A DNA stretch of 5,795 bases, taken from assembly GCA_002763085.1 (NCBI GenBank), contig PFCY01000109.1, positions 1 to 5,795 of the forward strand, given 5' to 3'. How positions within the stretch are numbered: the stretch's first letter is position 1; the number at the start of each line of letters is the position of its first letter. Source of the stretch: Candidatus Pacearchaeota archaeon CG10_big_fil_rev_8_21_14_0_10_32_14 (GTDB lineage Archaea > Nanobdellota > Nanobdellia > Pacearchaeales > GW2011-AR1). The position numbers and the translations under genes were made by a program. Under the pieces are notes generated by a model that worked only from the letters and a program-made list of their open reading frames with translations, made no database searches and was not told where the DNA came from. Of the stretch, positions 1 to 5,249 are shown one piece after another.

Positions 1-74
1 AAAAGAGAGAAAGTAAAAAACCATTTTAGATTTATAAATTCTTCTATTTTTCAAAATTTTTTCTAAAAATTATT

Positions 75-90
75 GCCTATAGAGATAGGC
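75..90 (-). terminator. Hairpin terminator of the restriction-modification operon
   Basis: A perfect 6-bp inverted repeat, GCCTAT and ATAGGC, encloses the loop AGAG (CTCT on the minus strand). It begins two bases after the stop codon of the last operon gene. On the minus strand it is followed by T-rich sequence (AATAATTTTTAG, then further T runs down to about position 45). Stem, position and T tract all fit a terminator for the leftward transcript. The stem is short, and archaeal termination can rely on the T tract alone. Confidence 0.6.
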
Positions 91-91
91 T

Positions 92-877
92 CTAAGTCAT
101 ATCTGCTTTAGTCATCTTTGGCCATAGATAGTAAAAGAATTTTTCTGGGAAAAAATATTTGGTTAAAAACATCTCACCTACTGCTATATGCCCTGCTCTC
201 TGAGAACCATCTGTAAAGTTTCTTTTCATCCTTCCAGAAAATTTGATTATATAATTCTTTTTGATTATCGTTGATCTCTTTTCAGCAAAAACTTCCCAAG
301 TTTTATAAGATTTATCAAATCGATTTTTAAACTTTTGATGCATAAACTTCATTTTATTTTGAATAAACTTATCCAGTTTAGATTTTTTATTTATAGATAT
401 TAGTAGTTCTTTTAATTCATCAAGATTGTCTATAATCAAATAAACACCCTTTTCCGTTTTTGAAGCAAAATAAGCCATTCCATATAAGTCTTCCTGTATT
501 TTATGCTTTCCTTTTCTTAAATAATAGACCCCAATTAGACCAGATTTTACCGCACCCAAAGCATGATGAAATCTTTGATACTGTGCATTTCCAGATGACC
601 CCCTATTAAGGGCATCTGTACCTTCCAATGCCACCATGGGACAATCCTTTGAAGTTTTGTTGTTGAAAGGATTTATCCATTTTTCTTCCTCAAAAATCCA
701 ACAAGCATCACAAGAGCCATAAGCTACACCATTAACTCCAAAAGTTAATCCTTCTGGAAAAATTTTTTGGTCCTCATTGCTAGATTCTGGATAAACTAAC
801 AATTTTAATCCATTTATTGAATGCCCTAACTTCTCAATGATTTCTCTTTTTATAATTTCATCACTTGATAGAGCCAT
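92..877 (-). CDS. Unrecognised 261-aa protein, probable restriction endonuclease or endonuclease subunit
   Basis: I do not recognise the family with certainty. As the last gene of a methyltransferase/nuclease operon it is probably a restriction enzyme or subunit. Visible features: SCDACWIF (residues 55-62, D57), then VALEGTDALN (82-91, with E85-G-T87 at the end of a predicted strand), a helix-like NAQYQRFHHALGAV segment (97-110) and a hydrophobic strand GLIGVYYL (113-120). A DxnExT arrangement could be a divergent PD-(D/E)xK core with Thr in place of Lys. A polar, probably conserved block, DGSQRAGHIAVGE (223-235), lies near the C-terminus and could also be catalytic or DNA-binding. There is no signal peptide or membrane segment. 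The ATG overlaps the preceding stop codon as TAATG, and GAGAGG lies 7 bases upstream, which supports this start. Alternatives: a specificity or accessory subunit. Restriction context is likely; catalytic role is a guess. Confidence 0.62.
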   Translation of the reverse strand: MALSSDEIIKREIIEKLGHSINGLKLLVYPESSNEDQKIFPEGLTFGVNGVAYGSCDACWIFEEEKWINPFNNKTSKDCPMVALEGTDALNRGSSGNAQYQRFHHALGAVKSGLIGVYYLRKGKHKIQEDLYGMAYFASKTEKGVYLIIDNLDELKELLISINKKSKLDKFIQNKMKFMHQKFKNRFDKSYKTWEVFAEKRSTIIKKNYIIKFSGRMKRNFTDGSQRAGHIAVGEMFLTKYFFPEKFFYYLWPKMTKADMT

Positions 878-1944
878 TACAATACCTCTCTTATTTTTTT
901 AAAAATCTCTTCATAAGTTAAGTTGTTTACAAACTTGACAATATCATTTATAGAAGAAATTTGTTTATGATTATAATCTTGATAAAATCTATCAAATTCA
1001 TCATTTGTAAGATTCGCAATTAAATAATATTTTACATAATTAGATAACCAGTCCTCATACTCTTTCTGTCTTTTTTCATCAAAAAGTTTAATTTTTGATT
1101 TTCTTCTAATTAAAAGAATTTTATTATTAGAGTCAATTGTAAATAAGTTTAGATAATCTTTAGATGCCACATTTTTTGAAGGATGTATTTCAAATCCCTC
1201 ATCAAAAAATTTAGTATTAAGATACTTATTTAATTGTTTTAACATCTCTGTAGTGCTAGTTTTTGCTTCTCCAACAATAAAAGAAGAACATTTCTCTCCT
1301 TGAAGTTTATTTCTCTTAACCCCTAGCCGTATCATTGAAAGTTCTATAAGATGGATTTTATTGAGAGAAATATTTGAATTAATAAGACTCTTTATTTTAT
1401 ATCCGCCAAAATCAGGGGAACCTTCCCTATGGCTTAAAGGAATTTGACTTTCAACTATATAATTTTCTTTTTTCATTGTTTCACAGATTAAATATTCCAT
1501 GAATGGTTCCATACCATTCCCTTTTTTAGATAATTCTATTCTTTGGATTATGTAGTCTGTAGGATTACTAACTTCAGAAAAGAATTTCTTTAATTTTGCT
1601 TGAAGTTCCCTCTCACTATTAAATTCAACAGGAATAATAATTTTGTCTGATTCAAAAATGAATTTTTTCCCTAAAGATAAATTATAGGGTGTATTCTTTA
1701 TAGTAGTATTATCAAATAACCCTGTTACAAATTTATAGTCTAATGCATTATAAAACAATTTTAATAATCCTTTTGGTGTGAACGGATAAGCAGGATTATC
1801 TAAATATCCTGCGCCAGTTACAGAAGAGAAGATAAAAGCTCCAAGACAGTCCATTTTTATGCCCTCCCCAAGACTAGTTTTTACAATAGGAAGACTAAAA
1901 TTTTCTTGCATAATCTCTAAAAACTTTTTACTGTCTATTTCCAT
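877..1944 (-). CDS. PD-(D/E)xK-type restriction endonuclease (355 aa)
   Basis: This is probably the DNA-cleaving component of the restriction-modification system. The nuclease signature is clear: GSPDFGG (residues 175-181, D178) followed by the hydrophobic strand FIVGEAKTS (222-230) with E226 and K228, i.e. PD...ExK, the Mg2+-binding core of many restriction enzymes. An upstream helix, MEPFMEYLICETM (145-157), could supply the extra glutamate common in this fold. The 48 residues between D178 and E226 are more than usual and imply an insertion. Residues 1-120 have no recognised motif and may recognise DNA or dimerise. The start lies inside the end of the DPPY methyltransferase gene (17-base overlap). 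No clear Shine-Dalgarno sequence precedes it, so translation is probably coupled and perhaps weak, which would keep nuclease levels below methylase levels. The family name and target sequence cannot be read from the sequence. Confidence 0.8.
   Translation of the reverse strand: MEIDSKKFLEIMQENFSLPIVKTSLGEGIKMDCLGAFIFSSVTGAGYLDNPAYPFTPKGLLKLFYNALDYKFVTGLFDNTTIKNTPYNLSLGKKFIFESDKIIIPVEFNSERELQAKLKKFFSEVSNPTDYIIQRIELSKKGNGMEPFMEYLICETMKKENYIVESQIPLSHREGSPDFGGYKIKSLINSNISLNKIHLIELSMIRLGVKRNKLQGEKCSSFIVGEAKTSTTEMLKQLNKYLNTKFFDEGFEIHPSKNVASKDYLNLFTIDSNNKILLIRRKSKIKLFDEKRQKEYEDWLSNYVKYYLIANLTNDEFDRFYQDYNHKQISSINDIVKFVNNLTYEEIFKKIREVL
885..890 (-). promoter_or_regulatory. Ribosome binding site of the last operon gene
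   Basis: GAGAGG on the minus strand lies 7 bases before the ATG at 877, inside the 3' end of the preceding gene. Together with the TAATG stop/start overlap it fixes this start and suggests translation coupled to the upstream nuclease gene. Confidence 0.55.
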
Positions 1945-3496
1945 CTTTTATTTTTAAAATCAACTCATTTAATTTTTTTATTGTTAATTTTGACAAATCT
2001 AATTTATGCTCATTATAATAAATCTCCCATATTAAAGTAGAAGTTAAAGAGTCATATATCTTAGAAATATCTTGAGATTTTTTTATCTCCTTTTTTATTA
2101 AGTTTTCGAGCAATATCTTTTTATAATAACTGTCTGTATTAAAATCTTTTTTGGTAAAGGTTAAATAAATATCGGATTTTGGAGAAAACTTTGACCAGTT
2201 GTTATTGTAAGAATTTCCTAGTGTATCTATAATATCTATATTTTCTAATACAAATGTATATTTTTTAAAAATAGATAATATCCCTTCCCAAATTGAAAAA
2301 TCTTTGTTATGAAAACATAAAGTAAATTTCCCCTTATCCTTTAATATCCTGCTCGCTTCTTTTATACTATTTTCAAGTAGACCTAGATATTCTGTAACGC
2401 CTTTATTTTGTACAGGATTAATAATTACCTCTTCTTTTATTTCAAACTCTTTATTAAACCAAGAATTCCAAATTAGAGATAATTCTGAATATTGTATTGC
2501 ATCACCATATGGGGGGTCTGTAATAATATAATCTACTTCACCATCCTTAAACCTTGTTTTAAAAGAGGATTTATTCATTAATTCATAATCACCAATATTC
2601 TTTATTTCATTAAATCTTTTTTGTAAATTCTTTTTTGATTCTAGCACCAAATCTGTTCTTTCTAAGAATCTCAAAAAAACATTTTCTTCCATATAATCAT
2701 CTGGAATCCAGTAATTATTAACACTCAAGGGTCTTACATTTTCGCTTTTTAATTTGCTTGCATGAAGGAGAGTATTTGAAAAAGCAATTAAAAATAAGTC
2801 TTCATACTTAAATTTAGACGTTTTTATTATATAGAGTAACTCTGATAAAGCAAGTAAATTTCTAGATGTGTAAAAGTCAGTTATATTTTTAACGCCCTTG
2901 TAAGAGAATCTATCTTTATAAAATTTAGAAGGTATTTTTTTTGAAGGAGTCCACTTGGAAATTTTATGTTCTTTTCTTAAACTAATTTTTTCTTTTTTAT
3001 TTAATTCCCTTCTTTTTTTGGTGTTTTTTCCACAATCTAAACAATAAAAAACTCCTTCCTCTTTGTTCTTAAACTTTGGACCCATGTTTATATGATCTAT
3101 AGTTAATTTTTTATGGCAAATATTACATTCTTCATCAGCAGAATATAACTCTTTAAAAAAAGAACCCAATTTATTTTTTATTTCTTCCAATTCTTCAATG
3201 AAAATATTTTCCTTAAAATGATTTTGAATAGTATTATTTGATATGAATATAGCCATAGGATTCAAATCATACCCTACAAAATTACGATTTAAATAAACGG
3301 ATTCTAAACATGTGACTCCACTACCCAAAAAAAGGTCAACAACTAAATCTTCTTCTTTTGAATATTTTTTAATTGATTCAGAAATTGGCTTCCAAGGCTT
3401 TCTAGACCAATATTTGTGTATTCTATATATTTTTGATATTTCCTTCTCTTCAGAATTCATACTCGAATTACTAAAATTTATTTTTAGTTCTATCAT
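1928..3496 (-). CDS. DNA methyltransferase with DPPY motif and zinc ribbon (522 aa)
   Basis: A SAM-dependent amino-methyltransferase, expected to protect one strand of the restriction site. In order: HKYWSRKP (residues 27-34), seen near the N-terminus of a large group of prokaryotic DNA methylases; motif I VVDLFLGSGVT (52-62) for SAM binding; GYDLNP (75-80) with the ribose-binding acidic residue; a CxxC...CxxC pair (C124/C127 and C152/C155), probably a zinc ribbon inserted between the SAM-binding and catalytic halves; then motif IV TDPPYGD (326-332). DPPY is usual for N6-adenine enzymes, but m4C is not excluded. Residues 375-397, ending LCFHNKD, fit the later catalytic-domain strands. The rest of the region between motifs I and IV is long and probably holds target recognition. 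The gene starts one base after the previous stop, with a strong Shine-Dalgarno site; a Met at residue 13 is a less likely start. Confidence 0.88.
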   Translation of the reverse strand: MIELKINFSNSSMNSEEKEISKIYRIHKYWSRKPWKPISESIKKYSKEEDLVVDLFLGSGVTCLESVYLNRNFVGYDLNPMAIFISNNTIQNHFKENIFIEELEEIKNKLGSFFKELYSADEECNICHKKLTIDHINMGPKFKNKEEGVFYCLDCGKNTKKRRELNKKEKISLRKEHKISKWTPSKKIPSKFYKDRFSYKGVKNITDFYTSRNLLALSELLYIIKTSKFKYEDLFLIAFSNTLLHASKLKSENVRPLSVNNYWIPDDYMEENVFLRFLERTDLVLESKKNLQKRFNEIKNIGDYELMNKSSFKTRFKDGEVDYIITDPPYGDAIQYSELSLIWNSWFNKEFEIKEEVIINPVQNKGVTEYLGLLENSIKEASRILKDKGKFTLCFHNKDFSIWEGILSIFKKYTFVLENIDIIDTLGNSYNNNWSKFSPKSDIYLTFTKKDFNTDSYYKKILLENLIKKEIKKSQDISKIYDSLTSTLIWEIYYNEHKLDLSKLTIKKLNELILKIKDGNRQ

Positions 3497-3497
3497 T

Positions 3498-4574
3498 TTA
3501 TTCCTCCCTCCTTAAAATAATACAGTAATGATGTAAGATATTACTAGTCCAACTATTAGGATATCCATATGGTGCCAAGGCAACTTTATCTTGAATCCAA
3601 ATTTTTTCATCCTTTAATGAATATTTCTTAGTTAAATTTCTGGCTAAATCCCAAGCTAAGGGATAAATCTTGCCCCCTTTTTTAATATTCTTTATTATTA
3701 TAACAACATATGATCCCTTTTTTAATTTATCATAAATGTCAAAATATATTTGAGATAGTTCTTCTATGAACTTGTTATAGTCTGTGATATTTCCCAAGTC
3801 TTCTTCTGTTTCAGAGTATTTTACATCCAAGCCATATTTTTCTCTTGTGTCTTTAAAGCTACCTGTACTCCTATTTAAGATATCCCAGTATGGTGGGGAA
3901 GATATACAAAAATCGAATTTAACATTCTCAAAAAAATCTTTAATATTTCTAGAATCTCCATTAATTATATTATTTTTAAATTCTGGAACTCTCTTTATTA
4001 TCATATTATAATATTTTTTATTTAATTCTATTCCAAAACCTACCCTATTCGTCCGTTTGCATGCTACAAGAGTGCTTCCAATCCCTGCAAATGGGTCTAG
4101 AACACTCATTCTTTCTTTTGTAAAAAATCTGATAAAATCTTCAATCATAGTTGGAGAGTAAGTTGCTGGATGGTCATCACTATTTCCACAAATTTCCCTT
4201 TCTTCTTTTAAATCTTTTGAAAGAGCATTAAAAATAAACCAGCTGCAGGAAAATTTTGTCCACTCTTTTCCAGTAAGATGATTCAATTTATTGTTTAAAT
4301 CATATGATCCTTCATTCGAATTTAAGATCAAAGAGTGAGCTTCTTCAACATTATTTTTTGGGCTATACAATTTAACATATTTCCATTGTTTTATAAATTT
4401 CTCAGGCAAACCTTTTTTATAGTTTTCATAAATTTCTGTGAGTCTTTCTTTAGCCCTTTTATTAATAGATTTATTTTTGTTTGGAACAATCTTCCTATCT
4501 TGCTTATAGTAGAAGCAATACTCTTCTTCTGATTCATTTCCTAGCTTAGTTTGCATAACCTCTTTTTTAACCAT
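3498..4574 (-). CDS. DNA methyltransferase with SPPY motif, probable N4-cytosine type (358 aa)
   Basis: First gene of the operon: a SAM-dependent DNA amino-methyltransferase. Visible: HPATYSP (residues 135-141), motif I VLDPFAGIGSTL (158-169), FGIELN (180-185) with the acidic residue for SAM ribose, GDSRNI (206-211), and motif IV ISSPPYWD (224-231). SPPY is typical of N4-cytosine methylases, though adenine enzymes with it exist. The segment YVVIIIKNIKKGG (289-301) fits the strands after the catalytic motif. The N-terminal 120 residues are mostly charged and include LTGKEWTKFS (100-109). The ATG at 4574 has no Shine-Dalgarno sequence, and a TATA-like box is centred about 25 bases upstream, so the mRNA is probably leaderless. 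Met7 is an alternative, but its GAGG is too close. The stop is one base before the next ATG. Confidence 0.88.
   Translation of the reverse strand: MVKKEVMQTKLGNESEEEYCFYYKQDRKIVPNKNKSINKRAKERLTEIYENYKKGLPEKFIKQWKYVKLYSPKNNVEEAHSLILNSNEGSYDLNNKLNHLTGKEWTKFSCSWFIFNALSKDLKEEREICGNSDDHPATYSPTMIEDFIRFFTKERMSVLDPFAGIGSTLVACKRTNRVGFGIELNKKYYNMIIKRVPEFKNNIINGDSRNIKDFFENVKFDFCISSPPYWDILNRSTGSFKDTREKYGLDVKYSETEEDLGNITDYNKFIEELSQIYFDIYDKLKKGSYVVIIIKNIKKGGKIYPLAWDLARNLTKKYSLKDEKIWIQDKVALAPYGYPNSWTSNILHHYCIILRREE
3503..3511 (-). promoter_or_regulatory. Strong ribosome binding site of the DPPY methyltransferase
   Basis: GGAGGGAGG on the minus strand ends 6 bases before the ATG at 3496. It is the best Shine-Dalgarno sequence in the operon. 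It is formed by the last codons of the upstream methyltransferase (Arg-Arg-Glu-Glu-stop), so one stretch both codes and recruits ribosomes. It decides the start and predicts strong expression of this methylase relative to the nuclease that follows. Confidence 0.75.
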
Positions 4575-4594
4575 ATTTAAATAAAATTAAGGCG

Positions 4595-4604
4595 ATATAT
4601 AAAA
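4595..4604 (-). promoter_or_regulatory. TATA box of the restriction-modification operon
   Basis: TTTTATATAT on the minus strand is centred about 25 bases before the ATG at 4574. Archaeal TATA boxes are centred about 26 bases before the transcription start, so transcription should begin at or next to the start codon, giving a leaderless mRNA. The six bases upstream, AGTAGG, are purine-rich but not a clear BRE. No Shine-Dalgarno sequence precedes this gene, which agrees with the reading. Confidence 0.6.
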
Positions 4605-4622
4605 CCTACTTCACTAAAAAGG

Positions 4623-4636
4623 ATTAGAATTCTAAT
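4623..4636. promoter_or_regulatory. Perfect 14-bp palindrome upstream of the operon TATA box
   Basis: ATTAGAATTCTAAT is an exact palindrome, 18 bases upstream of the TATA box of the restriction-modification operon. Its position suits an operator or activator site. No regulator gene is visible in the window, so the binding protein is unknown. It contains GAATTC, which may be coincidental. Confidence 0.4.
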
Positions 4637-4652
4637 GCCGCTCTGCCGCTCT
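4637..4652. repeat. Tandem 8-bp direct repeat GCCGCTCT x2
   Basis: Two exact head-to-tail copies of GCCGCTCT directly abut the 14-bp palindrome. They are GC-rich in an AT-rich background. Position next to the promoter suggests a regulatory role, but a chance or slippage duplication is possible. Confidence 0.5.
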
Positions 4653-4658
4653 TTCTAC

Positions 4659-4781
4659 TTATAATCTTCTCTCTTGTTTCTTTTTCTGATAAGTCCATAC
4701 AAAATCAATGAAACAGAACCTTAAAAAGACTTTGTTAAGCAACCCACACTTACTACAGGTTTCGCACATTCCCCTGCGCAT
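4659..4781 (-). other. GC-rich island: candidate small RNA or 40-aa Cys-rich ORF
   Basis: Two readings compete. As protein, an ATG at 4781 opens a 40-codon frame with MCETCSKCGL near its start (C6, C9, C12), a zinc-knuckle-like CxxCxxC; it has no good Shine-Dalgarno sequence, and the second half is an undistinguished basic tail. As RNA, positions 4741-4793 contain 29 G/C of 53 in an otherwise AT-rich gap, start with a GCATGC-ACAC-GCATGC hairpin (4778-4793) and are followed on the minus strand by CTTTTT near 4725. A TATA-like box at 4819-4830 would start transcription near 4799. The TATA box and the base composition favour a transcribed element; the coding reading is weaker. Confidence 0.25.
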
Positions 4782-4818
4782 GCACACGCATGCAATTTAC
4801 TTAAATATCTGATAGCTA

Positions 4819-4830
4819 TTTTTATATAAT
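4819..4830 (-). promoter_or_regulatory. Possible TATA box for the GC-rich island
   Basis: ATTATATAAAAA on the minus strand resembles an archaeal TATA box and would place a transcription start near 4799, just before the GC-rich hairpin at 4778-4793. Such sequences arise often in AT-rich DNA, so support rests on what follows it. Confidence 0.3.
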
Positions 4831-4860
4831 ATATACGGGTATGGATTTTTCCGACGATAG

Positions 4861-4895
4861 AAATTTATATATAAATAAAAATTTATATATAAATT
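4861..4895. repeat. Tandem AT palindrome, two 16-bp copies
   Basis: AAATTTATATATAAAT occurs exactly twice, at 4861-4876 and 4879-4894, separated by AA (period 18). Each copy contains the palindrome ATTTATATATAAAT; the second extends to 16 bp as AATTTATATATAAATT. Each also contains a TATA-box-like core readable on both strands. It may be a paired protein site, a bidirectional promoter element or an easily melted DNA segment. Confidence 0.6.
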
Positions 4896-4929
4896 AATTC
4901 AAATAAACCTACGGATTATCCTCTGAGAA

Positions 4930-5022
4930 TTAAAATCTTTTAACATTAAAGATTAAATGAACCATTAAAACATCACTCTAAATTTTATCAGAGTTCATCT
5001 CACCACCACACTTAAAATCTTT
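4930..5022. repeat. Direct repeat TTAAAATCTTT, two copies
   Basis: TTAAAATCTTT occurs at 4930-4940 and 5012-5022, followed by TAACA and AACA respectively, so similarity continues with one base missing. The left copy is also one arm of the inverted repeat at 4934-4954. Low complexity makes chance similarity possible. Confidence 0.35.
4934..4954. repeat. Inverted repeat AATCTTT/AAAGATT
   Basis: A perfect 7-bp stem encloses the 7-base loop TAACATT. It could be a weak terminator hairpin or protein site; no T tract follows that would favour termination. Confidence 0.4.
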
Positions 5023-5037
5023 AACACACTTATTTTG

Positions 5038-5059
5038 TATATTAAAGTTTTTTAATATA
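5038..5059. repeat. Inverted repeat TATATTAAA/TTTAATATA, copy 1
   Basis: A perfect 9-bp inverted repeat has the loop GTTT. The same arms recur at 5121-5144, with centres 84 bases apart. Repeat of the exact arms with a different loop suggests the arms, not the loop, matter. Confidence 0.6.
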
Positions 5060-5119
5060 GTAGAAGTGCCATAATTACCTACTTTCTTTATAGTCTGCAA
5101 GCCCACATATACCCAGAGT

Positions 5120-5145
5120 GTATATTAAAATACTATTTAATATAC
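5120..5145. repeat. Inverted repeat GTATATTAAA/TTTAATATAC, copy 2
   Basis: A perfect 10-bp inverted repeat with loop ATACTA. Its inner 9-bp arms equal those of the repeat at 5038-5059; both left arms are also preceded by G. Confidence 0.6.
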
Positions 5146-5185
5146 TAATAAAAGTAATAAGAATTTAGTTTAATCAGTTTAAGGG

Positions 5186-5203
5186 TTTAAAAGAACTTTT
5201 AAA
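5186..5203. repeat. Inverted repeat TTTAAAAG/CTTTTAAA downstream of the HEPN gene
   Basis: Perfect 8-bp arms are separated by AA, and the outer bases GG (5183-5184) and CC (5205-5206) also pair, with one mismatch between. It lies about 46 bases past the HEPN stop codon. A cruciform, protein site or weak 3'-end hairpin is possible; a two-base loop would have to open to four or more in RNA. Confidence 0.4.
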
Positions 5204-5249
5204 GCCAATTAACGAGCTGGCATCAGAAGAGGTGGGCTTGTGGCTTATT

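Larger units (their letters stand above)
4575..5249. other. 675-base intergenic region rich in inverted repeats
   Basis: I find no convincing protein gene here on either strand; the longest candidate is a doubtful 40-codon minus-strand frame at 4659-4781. The region holds the operon promoter, a palindrome plus tandem 8-mer, a GC-rich island, a tandem AT palindrome and at least four further inverted repeats, listed separately. Most is very AT-rich. This density of symmetric elements could serve transcription control, termination of the HEPN transcript, small RNA expression or a replication or recombination site; the sequence alone does not decide. Confidence 0.5.

Noticed and set aside
1..24. 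Minus-strand ATG at 24 opening a frame that runs off the left edge
   Set aside because: Eight codons of low-complexity sequence without a Shine-Dalgarno site cannot support a gene.
2510..2515. Run of six G in the DPPY methyltransferase as a phase-variation tract
   Set aside because: It is short and fully explained by codons for the invariant Asp-Pro-Pro of motif IV.
3312..3515. Plus-strand open frame of 67 codons
   Set aside because: It lies antisense within the DPPY methyltransferase, whose motifs fix the minus strand as coding.
3784..4011. Plus-strand open frame of 75 codons
   Set aside because: It is antisense to the SPPY methyltransferase motif region and has no independent support.
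4335..4532. Plus-strand open frame of 65 codons, hydrophobic
   Set aside because: It is antisense to the lysine-rich N-terminal part of the SPPY methyltransferase; antisense Lys/Glu codons read as Phe/Leu and mimic a membrane protein.
4621..4652. tRNA-like fragment on the minus strand (GCAGAGCGGC, as in a D arm, then ATTCTAA, as in an anticodon loop)
   Set aside because: The would-be anticodon stem pairs at only two of five positions, and there is no T arm or acceptor stem. The resemblance is explained by the tandem 8-mer and palindrome.
4841..4897. Plus-strand 18-codon frame starting ATGGATTTTTCC
   Set aside because: Most of it is the tandem AT repeat, giving a repeated NLYIN; it has no Shine-Dalgarno site and no resemblance to a protein.
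4861..5145. CRISPR array
   Set aside because: The repeats are short, palindromic and irregularly spaced, with no unit repeated three or more times and no spacers of even length.
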